Shown here piece by piece: positions 1-5,537 of a stretch of DNA of 5,537 nt; position 1 is the stretch's first letter, and each line of letters starts with the position of its first letter. The notes under the pieces were generated by a model that was not told where the DNA came from, made no database searches, and was given only the letters and a program-made list of their open reading frames with translations. Origin of the DNA: Verrucomicrobiales bacterium (lineage in GTDB: Bacteria > Verrucomicrobiota > Verrucomicrobiia > Verrucomicrobiales > DEV007); NCBI GenBank assembly GCA_003232855.1, contig QIKC01000061.1, positions 1-5,537 of the forward strand, given 5' to 3'. The position numbers and the translations under genes are program-made.

Positions 1-423
1 CTCGGCGTGCCCGGCCTCGCCTTTCACATCAAGACCAACTCCGAGCAACCGAACAAGCTTCTCGCCCCCTTCCGCACCCACTGGCATTACCGTTGGGCGC
101 TGCCTTGGGGCTGTTTGGTCATCACCCTCGTCGCCGCGCCGCTCGGCATCGTCTTCTCGCGCCGCGGGATGATGGGCAGCATCGCCGTGGCGATGTTCGC
201 CTTCTTCGGCATGATGGTTTTCAGCAACCTATTGCTCGCCCTCGGCCAAGGCATGCACGTCCCCCCTTTCGTCGGCGCATGGACCACCAATATCGCCCTC
301 GCAGGAGTCGGCTTACTGCTCCTCTACCTGCGTTCCACCAACCGCGAACTGCCAAAACCTAGCCTTGCGGGAGCGTGGAATTGGGCTACGGGATTGGCCT
401 CCAAAAACGGCCGACGCCGATAA
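1..423 (+). CDS. LptF/LptG-family permease, C-terminal part (5' end outside window)
   Basis: This is the C-terminal end of a membrane subunit of the LptBFG transporter, which extracts lipopolysaccharide from the inner membrane and passes it toward the outer membrane. The frame is open from base 1, so the GTG at 7 is an internal valine codon and not a start; about 140 codons remain of a family usually around 350-400 residues. Three membrane helices are visible: about residues 33-51 (after RWALPW), 59-82 and 92-110, with the typical APLGI...RRG turn after the first one and a PPFVGAW entry to the last. That pattern matches the C-terminal half of the YjgP/YjgQ (LptF/LptG) family. A basic tail of about 30 residues ending in GRRR follows the last helix. 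LptF and LptG cannot be told apart from this fragment, so no symbol is given. The family call is firm. Confidence 0.88.
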   Translation, partial: LGVPGLAFHIKTNSEQPNKLLAPFRTHWHYRWALPWGCLVITLVAAPLGIVFSRRGMMGSIAVAMFAFFGMMVFSNLLLALGQGMHVPPFVGAWTTNIALAGVGLLLLYLRSTNRELPKPSLAGAWNWATGLASKNGRRR

Positions 424-450
424 CAAAACCGCAACTGACTACCTCACGCG

Positions 451-1047
451 ATGGCGCTTAACGACACTTGGAACATCCGCTCCCGGGCCACCGCCTGCCA
501 TGCCACCGATCGCCCTTTCGACGAAGGCGAAACGCTCTTCGTCGCGATTTTCAAAAACGAGGGTGAGGACGGCTACGAACGGCGGGACTACTGCGCTGAC
601 GCATGGAAAAAACTCGCCCTCGCCAACTCCGACTCCACGCCAACACCTTACTCGTCCTGGCAAACGGATTTCGAGCCGACAGCACCGCCTAACGAAAAGC
701 CAGAGATCGTCGAAAAGGAAAGCGCAGAAGGTCTGCTCCACCGCCTTATCGAAGAGGACGATGCCGGCAGCGAAAACGCACGCTACATCCTCGCCGTGAT
801 GTTAGAGCGCAAAAAAATTCTCAAGCAAGTCGATGTGAAAGACGGCGAGGAGATGCGCCTGCTGTTCTACGAAAACGTCAGAAACGGCGATGCCCTCATC
901 ATCCGCGACCCTCTGTTAAAGCTGTCTGAAGTCGATGCCATCCGCGACGAAGTCGCCCGCTGGCTCGGTGGCGACAAAGAGAAAGCGCCGCCCGCCGAGA
1001 CAGCGGACGCCGACTCAGAGCCCGATCAGGATCGCGATCATTCGTAG
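451..1047 (+). CDS. Conserved-looking hypothetical protein, 198 aa, soluble
   Basis: I do not recognise a named family. The protein has no signal peptide or membrane segment. Residues 1-60 form a dense core beginning MALNDTWNIRSRA, with C16, a PFDEGE stretch near 22-27, and RRDYCADAW at about 44-52 including C48; this could be the remnant of a small metal- or redox-type Cys site, but only two cysteines are present. Residues 61-85 are Ser/Thr/Pro-rich and look like a linker. Residues about 86-172 are predicted helical and rich in charge (KESAEGLLHRLIEEDD, ARYILAVMLERKKILK, LLFYENVRNGDALIIRDP). The last 25 residues are acidic and probably disordered. ATG 451 is the first start after an in-frame TGA at 436-438; no clear Shine-Dalgarno precedes it. 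It lies 27 bp after the LptF/LptG-type gene, so the two are probably cotranscribed. Its 3' end overlaps the opposing synthase gene by 33 bp. That it is a real gene is well supported; its function is unknown. Confidence 0.8.
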   Translation: MALNDTWNIRSRATACHATDRPFDEGETLFVAIFKNEGEDGYERRDYCADAWKKLALANSDSTPTPYSSWQTDFEPTAPPNEKPEIVEKESAEGLLHRLIEEDDAGSENARYILAVMLERKKILKQVDVKDGEEMRLLFYENVRNGDALIIRDPLLKLSEVDAIRDEVARWLGGDKEKAPPAETADADSEPDQDRDHS

Positions 1048-1854
1048 TTTCCCTAGCCGGTAGCGTTTTTCGAACACGCGAAAATCGTCTTTGCGCATCT
1101 TGTTGAGGATGCCGTGATAGATCTTCCCCATCCGCCGCGCGGCGCGCAAGGATTTGTGATCGGCGGCGGGCATCGAATCCACCGCAGCGCGGAAGAACTC
1201 CTCCGCCCGCTGCGCCTCGAAGCGCATCAAGCGGAGAAACCCCTCGCCGCCGCGACGCTCGAGCAGGTCTTCCTCACTGACCCCGAAACGTTGTAAATCC
1301 TCCAACGGCAAATAGATCCGCCCCTCCGCCGCATCCTCGCCGACATCACGCAAGATGTTCGTCAGTTGCAGCGCGTAGCCCAGATTCGTCCCATACTCGA
1401 TGCTCCCCGCAGAATTCGCCCCGAATATTTTGAGACTAACCAGCCCGACCGCACAGGCGACCCGATAACAATATCCCTTCAGCTCCTCGTAAGTCGCATA
1501 GCGGGCGCCGCCGATGTCCATCTCCATGCCGCGCACGATCTCCACGAACAACGCCGTCTCGATGCCATATTTTTTCCGCAGGCGCACGGTCTCCGCCTCG
1601 ATCGTGTCCGGGTTCTCGAATCCCTCCTGCAGGCCGCGACGCCACGCCTGCAGCCGGGTTCGCCTTTCCTCATCAGGCATCCCCGGCTCGTCGGCGATGT
1701 CATCAACCACTCGACAAAAAGCGTAAAAAGAAACCATGTCGCGCCGCCGCTCCTTAGGCAGACAGGCCAGCGCGAAGGCCAGGTTTGACTTGGCGCCCGC
1801 AGTGATCTGTTCGGGATCGGCGGCGCCGTCGGCGGGTTCGTTTGCTGTGCTCAC
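1015..1854 (-). CDS. Squalene/phytoene synthase-family prenyltransferase (possibly HpnD-like)
   Basis: This is a trans-isoprenyl diphosphate synthase of the head-to-head type, which joins two farnesyl or geranylgeranyl diphosphates to give presqualene diphosphate/squalene or phytoene, the entry to hopanoids or carotenoids. In its 279 residues both Mg-binding aspartate motifs are intact: DDIAD at 51-55 after FYAFCRVV, and DVGED at 170-174 within LQLTNILRDVGED, followed by GRIYLP at 178-183. The EMD motif (111-113) and the YCYRVACAVGLVS helix (128-140) also fit. Length is normal for HpnD/CrtB. The FYAFCRVVDDIADEPG wording resembles HpnD, but no hpnC, hpnE, crtI or shc is in the window, so substrate and product stay open. 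The start codon is GTG at 1854-1852 with a good Shine-Dalgarno (AGGA, 7-nt spacing), and it overlaps the stop of the upstream membrane gene by 4 bp, implying translational coupling. The 3' end overlaps the opposing gene. Family is firm; the exact enzyme is not. Confidence 0.93.
   Translation of the reverse strand: MSTANEPADGAADPEQITAGAKSNLAFALACLPKERRRDMVSFYAFCRVVDDIADEPGMPDEERRTRLQAWRRGLQEGFENPDTIEAETVRLRKKYGIETALFVEIVRGMEMDIGGARYATYEELKGYCYRVACAVGLVSLKIFGANSAGSIEYGTNLGYALQLTNILRDVGEDAAEGRIYLPLEDLQRFGVSEEDLLERRGGEGFLRLMRFEAQRAEEFFRAAVDSMPAADHKSLRAARRMGKIYHGILNKMRKDDFRVFEKRYRLGKLRMIAILIGL
1024..1039. repeat. Three GATC sites at 6-bp spacing in the convergent overlap
   Basis: GATC occurs at 1024, 1030 and 1036, each separated by two bases; the last two form the perfect palindrome gatcgcgatc (1030-1039). 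The stretch lies in the 33 bp that are coding on both strands: it gives the Asp-rich end of the 198-aa protein on the plus strand and the IAILIG end of the prenyltransferase on the minus strand. A GATC on this spacing necessarily reads Asp on one strand and Ile on the other in these frames. Confidence 0.6.
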
Positions 1855-2768
1855 GGTTTGATCCTACGTCGGCTGGGGTTCTTCGTCTTGGTGCAATACA
1901 GCAGCACCCATGCCGCCAACAACCAGGTCAGCATGCCCGCCCGAATGATCTCCACCAGACCCCGCCAGAGGACGGACAATACGGCGTTCCCCTGCAGCAA
2001 GCGCGAGGTCGCCGCATCGGACACGTGCAGCAAAAATAGGTGCAAAGCGGCGATCACCATGAACCAAAGCGCGTGATAGGGCAGCTTGGCCCAGCACGTG
2101 AAATTCGCAGACACCGCAGCGCGCAAGCTCCGCTCGCCAGAAAGCAACGCCACTTGAACAAAGGCGAATACCACAGCGGCCAAAGCCGCGACCGGCCAGA
2201 TAAGCACGTCGATCACTCCCTCGGCCGGAAGCCACAACGGCAGCGCGCCCCAGGCGGCGACGAAAAGCACGCAAGGCCAAAAGCGCAGCATCCGCCGCCA
2301 AGCAAAATCCGAAAGCCCCAGCCAACCCGGCTCCCTCTCCGGCATCACCACCCCCAGATACAGCGCCACCATTATCCAAAATTGGAAGCCGACCACCACC
2401 CCCGCCCACAGAAGCGCCCCGAGCGATAGCGCCACCCGCGTCTTCACCGGCAACGCCTGCGCCTCCCGCGCCACACGATAGCGAACCACCGAAGTAAACA
2501 TTCCCGCACCATCCGCCGCGCCACCCATCGCCACCTCCAGACTACTCCGCGACTCGCGCACCTCGCGCGACGCCACATCACCCGCGCCCACCCACGCAAA
2601 CGACAGCGGCAGCAGCGAGAGCACCGCCACCGGCAACCACAACGACACCCTGCCGCGCTCGCGGATCAGGTTGAAGCCGTCGGCAAAAAATCCCCGCAGT
2701 GGGTTGCACGCCATCACCACGGCATAGCCGATCACCCCTCCGACCAGCCACATAAACTCGGACGCCAT
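1851..2768 (-). CDS. Polytopic membrane protein of unknown function, 305 aa
   Basis: I do not recognise a named family. The protein is strongly hydrophobic, with likely membrane helices at about residues 6-22, 42-61, 112-140 (probably one long or kinked segment), 162-180, 185-209, 231-249 and 275-292, so six or seven spans. Between helices 2 and 3 lies a soluble loop of about 50 residues (62-111) with many charged residues. The C-terminus is a short basic tail (KTKNPSRRRIKP), which the positive-inside rule would place in the cytoplasm. No catalytic motif is evident. ATG at 2768-2766 is the chosen start; no Shine-Dalgarno precedes it, and M6 is an alternative. It begins 30 bp after the lepB stop, and its TGA overlaps the GTG of the prenyltransferase gene by 4 bp. 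That coupling suggests, but does not prove, a job linked to membrane isoprenoids or to the neighbouring enzyme. Coding status is well supported by hydrophobic pattern and operon fit. Confidence 0.82.
   Translation of the reverse strand: MASEFMWLVGGVIGYAVVMACNPLRGFFADGFNLIRERGRVSLWLPVAVLSLLPLSFAWVGAGDVASREVRESRSSLEVAMGGAADGAGMFTSVVRYRVAREAQALPVKTRVALSLGALLWAGVVVGFQFWIMVALYLGVVMPEREPGWLGLSDFAWRRMLRFWPCVLFVAAWGALPLWLPAEGVIDVLIWPVAALAAVVFAFVQVALLSGERSLRAAVSANFTCWAKLPYHALWFMVIAALHLFLLHVSDAATSRLLQGNAVLSVLWRGLVEIIRAGMLTWLLAAWVLLYCTKTKNPSRRRIKP
1862..1865 (-). promoter_or_regulatory. Shine-Dalgarno AGGA for the prenyltransferase gene
   Basis: On the minus strand AGGA stands 7 nt before the GTG start at 1854-1852. 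It lies inside the last codons of the upstream membrane-protein gene. It supports the GTG start, which otherwise could be doubted because the first ATG-encoded methionine (M40) would fall too close to the first aspartate-rich motif. It is the only well-placed Shine-Dalgarno directly before a called start in this window. Confidence 0.6.
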
Positions 2769-2798
2769 GGCGGATACGAAAACGCGTCGCCCGGCAGG

Positions 2799-4028
2799 CT
2801 AGCGAATCCTCCCAAAGTGCTCGAACGGCCAGTAGACCATCAGCGCCGGCCCCACCAGGTTCTGTTCCGGGACTCCACCCCACATTCTGCTATCCGAACT
2901 GTTGGCGCTGTTATCACCCATCGCCATATAGCGACGGTCGCCGGGTTCGGCGGCCAGCTCGAAACGGAATTTGCCGTCCGCCGCAGTATGTCGATCGACC
3001 CAGACATACCCCGGATAATCCTCCCAGACCTTACGAATCTGCGGTTCCTCGGCAGGGCTGCCATTCACATAGAGCGGCCCACCAACCTTCGAATCACTCT
3101 GCCGTTCGATCTCCAAAATGTCGCCCGGCAGACCGGTCAGGCGCTTGATGTAATGCTGCGAACCATGCGCCGGATTATCGATGCGGATGCCCGTGATGCT
3201 GCGCGTGTTGAAGACGAATACCTCGCCACGTTTCGGCGGGCGAAAATGATAGGACACCTTATTCACCAAAACCTGATCGCCGGTATCCAAGTAACCGCGC
3301 ACGACCAAATCCTCCTCAATAGCCCGATGCCGCACCACGCGACCGGTTTCCACCACCGCGCCCGATGCCCCCCTGCCCCGCTCGAACTCTAAGCCGAGTT
3401 TCGCCCGCAACCCGAATCCGGATCCCCGAAAATCGCCTATCAAAGTCTTAATCGGCACGTAGGGCGATAGCGACTCCATCGTCGGATCCTTGAAATGGAT
3501 CTTCGTCCAAGTGAAAAACTTCGCCTGAGTCACCTCCTCGATTGCCTCGATTTCCGCGCCCGCTGGAATGGTGAAATCGACGTACGTCCGACCCTGAGTC
3601 ACTTTTTCAAAAGCGCGCCCGAACAAACCCGGGCGGTCGAATTCGCCATCGATCTTCGCGTCGTGCTGATAGGCGATGATGCCGTTGAGCGTCGGCTGCA
3701 TCGATCCGGTCGGGATGCGGAAGGGCTGAACAACATAGGCGCGGATGCCGACCGCGATGATCACCGCGACAAAAATTACCTCCAAATTCTCACGCAGCCC
3801 CGGGCTATTCGAGGGCGGCACGGCCTTTTCGCAGGCTCGTGTCAGCCTCTTTGCGCCGTCTTTGATAGCCTCCTTATCCTTGCTAGCGACCGCCTCGTCG
3901 AAGTCGGAAAGTTTGGCCTGCAAGGCGCCCATCGTCTCTTCCTCGATGACGTCCTCCTTGTAGTGCAAGAACTTGCGCACGCCCTTTTTTAGCAGTTTGG
4001 CCTGTTTGAGATATTTCGGTTTGAACAC
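2799..4028 (-). CDS. lepB: Signal peptidase I (LepB), enlarged, 409 aa
   Basis: This is the membrane-bound type I signal peptidase that removes signal peptides from exported proteins with a Ser/Lys dyad on the outer face of the inner membrane. One membrane helix spans about residues 82-100. Box B (FRIPTGSMQPTL) carries the catalytic serine S109; box C (GDQVLVNKVSY, 250-260), box D (YIKRLTGLPGD, catalytic lysine K295) and box E (GDNSANSSDSR, 371-381) follow in order, so all catalytic parts are present. Two things are odd: about 80 residues precede the helix, starting very basic and then becoming charged and helical, and about 130 residues separate box B from box C. E. coli LepB has 324 residues and a different two-helix N-terminus. 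The start is GTG at 4028-4026, with no Shine-Dalgarno; there is no other in-frame start back to the lepA stop, and M33 is an alternative. It lies 51 bp after lepA, the same order as in E. coli. Confidence 0.95.
   Translation of the reverse strand: MFKPKYLKQAKLLKKGVRKFLHYKEDVIEEETMGALQAKLSDFDEAVASKDKEAIKDGAKRLTRACEKAVPPSNSPGLRENLEVIFVAVIIAVGIRAYVVQPFRIPTGSMQPTLNGIIAYQHDAKIDGEFDRPGLFGRAFEKVTQGRTYVDFTIPAGAEIEAIEEVTQAKFFTWTKIHFKDPTMESLSPYVPIKTLIGDFRGSGFGLRAKLGLEFERGRGASGAVVETGRVVRHRAIEEDLVVRGYLDTGDQVLVNKVSYHFRPPKRGEVFVFNTRSITGIRIDNPAHGSQHYIKRLTGLPGDILEIERQSDSKVGGPLYVNGSPAEEPQIRKVWEDYPGYVWVDRHTAADGKFRFELAAEPGDRRYMAMGDNSANSSDSRMWGGVPEQNLVGPALMVYWPFEHFGRIR
3940..3944 (-). promoter_or_regulatory. Shine-Dalgarno-like GAGGA before an alternative lepB start (M33)
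   Basis: On the minus strand GAGGA lies 7 nt before an in-frame ATG at 3932-3930, codon 33 of lepB as called here. Starting there would give 377 residues and still keep the membrane helix and every catalytic box, losing only the basic N-terminal stretch. The motif sits in a run of Glu codons (IEEE), so it may be chance. It matters because the upstream GTG start has no Shine-Dalgarno. Confidence 0.3.
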
Positions 4029-4079
4029 GGTAAAGCGGTAGCGAAAGGTCGGGTGGACGGGGTTCCTCGCAGGCGGGTA

Positions 4080-5537
4080 TCAGGAGGTTTTCAAAACCTT
4101 GATAAAGGCCTCTTGGGGGATGTTGACCTTACCGAAGGCCTTCATCTTCTTCTTCCCCTCTTTCTGCTTTTCCAGCAGCTTGCGTTTGCGGCTGATGTCG
4201 CCGCCGTAGCACTTGGCGGTGACGTTCTTGCGCATGGCGGTGATCGTCTCGCGGGCGATGATATTGCCCCCGATGGCCGCCTGAATTGGCACCTTGAACA
4301 GCTGCTGCGGAATCACCTCCTTCAGCTTCCCGCACAGCCGTCGCCCGTAGGACTGCGCCTTGTCGCTGTGGACGATAGAGCTGAACGCATCGACCGGCTC
4401 ATCGTTGATACGAATATCCATTTTCACCAAGTTCGCAGCTTGGTAGTCAGCGTGTTCGTAATCCATCGACCCGTAGCCGCGCGTCATGCTCTTCATGCGG
4501 TCGTTGAAATCAACGAGGATCTCGTTCAGTGGCAACACTGCCGAGAGCATCACCCGCTTGTCGTCGAGCGTCTCGGTGTTCTCCATGACCCCGCGTTTTT
4601 CCATGATCAGTTTCATCAAATCGCCGATGTACTCATTGGGAGTCATGAGGAAGGCGCGCACTGTCGGCTCGCGAATCTCGGCGATCTCCGCCGGATCTGG
4701 CAGGAAGGTGGGATTGTCGACCTGCACCTTCTCGCCATTGGTCTTCGTCACTTGATAAATCACGCTCGGATACGTCGAGATCACGTCCATGTCGTACTCC
4801 CGTCGCAACCGCTCCTGGACGATCTCCATGTGCAACAGCCCGAGGAATCCACAGCGGAATCCGAATCCGAGCGCCGCCGAGCTTTCGGCCTGATACTGAA
4901 ACGCGGGGTCGTTGATCTGCAGTTTGCCCATCGCCAGCTTGAGCCCCTCGAAATCGTCCGACGACACCGGATAGATCCCCGAGAACACCATCGGTTGCAC
5001 CTCCTTGAACCCGGGCAACGCCTGCTCCGCCGGGCGCTGCGACCCAGTCACCGTATCGCCGATCTTCACCTCCGCCGATGACTTCATATTGGCGATCAAG
5101 TAACCCACGTCACCGGGTTCGAGGAGATCACGCCGCTCCATCTTCGGGGTGAACACACCCACCTCTTTCACCTCGTAATTCTTCCCGGTGCTCATCATGC
5201 GGATGCCGGTACCGCGTTTGATCGTACCACTGAAAACTCGCAAGTAGGAGACCACGCCGCGGAACGAATCGAATACCGAATCGAATACCGAGGCGCGCAG
5301 CAAATCGTCCTCGGGTTCGGTCGGCGGCGGCACCCGCTCGATGACCGCCTCGAGAATCTCCTCGATTCCGATGCCCATCTTGGCGCTGGCCGGGATCGCC
5401 TCCTCGCTCGGGATAGCGAGGATGTCTTCGAGCTGCTTATGCGCCATGTCGAGATCGGCGCTGGGCAGGTCGATCTTGTTGATCACCGGCACGATGGTGA
5501 GGTCTTGCTCCATGGCTAGGTGCAAATTGGCCACCGT
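4080..5537 (-). CDS. lepA: Translation GTPase LepA (elongation factor 4), N-terminus outside window
   Basis: LepA/EF4 is a ribosome-associated GTPase related to EF-G. About 485 of some 600 residues are here; the P-loop and switch regions lie beyond the right edge, so the GTG at 5534-5532 is an internal codon and not a start. Visible in order (numbered from that GTG codon): NKID G4 motif at 19-22, the G5 SAK at 50-52, the EF-Tu-like domain II from about 78 to 160, the domain III region with SGIYPVSSDDFEGL and ALGFGFRCGFLGLLHMEI (221-238), the elongation factor G C-terminal-like part with KSMTRGYGSMDYE, and the EF4-specific C-terminal domain with NVTAKCYGGDISRKRK and KQKEGKKKMK (437-465). The last block separates LepA from EF-G and TypA. 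The stop is TGA at 4082-4080, 51 bp before lepB. Identity is very secure; the alignment shows no internal gap or frameshift. Confidence 0.98.
   Translation of the reverse strand, partial: TVANLHLAMEQDLTIVPVINKIDLPSADLDMAHKQLEDILAIPSEEAIPASAKMGIGIEEILEAVIERVPPPTEPEDDLLRASVFDSVFDSFRGVVSYLRVFSGTIKRGTGIRMMSTGKNYEVKEVGVFTPKMERRDLLEPGDVGYLIANMKSSAEVKIGDTVTGSQRPAEQALPGFKEVQPMVFSGIYPVSSDDFEGLKLAMGKLQINDPAFQYQAESSAALGFGFRCGFLGLLHMEIVQERLRREYDMDVISTYPSVIYQVTKTNGEKVQVDNPTFLPDPAEIAEIREPTVRAFLMTPNEYIGDLMKLIMEKRGVMENTETLDDKRVMLSAVLPLNEILVDFNDRMKSMTRGYGSMDYEHADYQAANLVKMDIRINDEPVDAFSSIVHSDKAQSYGRRLCGKLKEVIPQQLFKVPIQAAIGGNIIARETITAMRKNVTAKCYGGDISRKRKLLEKQKEGKKKMKAFGKVNIPQEAFIKVLKTS
5266..5289. repeat. Perfect 12-bp tandem duplication inside lepA
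   Basis: Two adjacent exact copies of gaatcgaatacc read on the plus strand. On the coding strand they encode the doubled SVFD-SVFD stretch at the start of domain II. The E. coli protein has a similar length and a matching FD-like pattern (IIDSWFDNYLG) here, so the repeat is not an added insertion; it is probably similar codons at a naturally repetitive protein motif. Confidence 0.7.

Noticed and set aside
365..799. A 144-codon plus-strand frame overlapping the permease end and the 198-aa gene
   Set aside because: The product is a Thr/Arg/Ser/Pro-rich low-complexity protein, as expected from an off-frame reading; the 451-1047 frame has the better start, composition and conserved-looking core.
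1067..1084. Possible hairpin ttttcg-aacacg-cgaaaa as a terminator for the plus-strand genes
   Set aside because: The stem is only 6 bp and AT-rich with no following T-run, and it lies inside the coding region of the synthase.
2578..2883. A 101-codon minus-strand frame spanning the lepB end and the membrane gene start
   Set aside because: It is off-frame to two better supported genes and is Gly/Arg/Ala-rich without any motif.
3495..3992. A 165-codon plus-strand frame antisense to lepB
   Set aside because: It lies opposite the conserved signal peptidase and has no recognisable protein features of its own.
4053..5081. A 342-codon open frame on the plus strand, antisense to lepA
   Set aside because: It lies wholly antisense to the certain lepA gene, and its His/Leu/Arg-rich protein resembles no family; this is a typical shadow of GC-rich codon use.
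5266..5289. 12-bp tandem repeat in lepA as a recent in-frame expansion
   Set aside because: E. coli LepA has a comparable length and pattern at this place, so no residues were added; kept only as a minor repeat.
1..5537. A novel defence, mobile or CRISPR-like system
   Set aside because: All six genes fit housekeeping or envelope roles or are single unknowns; no repeats, recombinase, nuclease or toxin-antitoxin signature was seen.

Overview
The window is GC-rich (roughly 58-60% by eye) and densely coding. It holds six genes in two convergent blocks. The largest stretch without a gene is about 51 bp, so there is no long intergenic region. I see no tRNA or rRNA gene, CRISPR array, insertion sequence, attachment site, origin or convincing intrinsic terminator.

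The gene set is bacterial, and the LptF/LptG-type permease implies a Gram-negative cell with lipopolysaccharide export. My best guess is a Verrucomicrobiota member, perhaps class Opitutae. This rests on the style of the proteins (an N-terminally extended, insert-bearing signal peptidase, a lepA-lepB pair followed by a squalene/phytoene synthase, weak Shine-Dalgarno signals). It is family-level inference and was not checked by any search.

Plus strand, 1-1047: the 3' end of an LptF/LptG-family permease gene (cut by the left edge), then, 27 bp later, a small soluble protein of unknown function with a conserved-looking N-terminal core and an acidic tail. Its last 33 bp overlap, tail to tail, the end of the opposing gene.

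Minus strand, 5537 down to 1015: lepA (translation GTPase EF4, 5' end cut by the right edge), lepB (signal peptidase I, 409 aa, with an unusual N-terminal extension and a large insert), an unrecognised polytopic membrane protein of 305 aa, and a squalene/phytoene synthase-family prenyltransferase. Gaps are 51 bp, 30 bp and a 4-bp GTGA overlap, so this looks like one operon read from lepA toward the synthase. A lepA-lepB pair is also found in E. coli. The unusual part is the two trailing genes, which are probably translationally coupled.

Most of the window is ordinary housekeeping material. The best leads are the unknown membrane protein coupled to the prenyltransferase, the unknown 198-aa protein beside the lipopolysaccharide exporter gene, and the enlarged signal peptidase with an ambiguous start. 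I do not see evidence for a wholly new defence or mobile system here.
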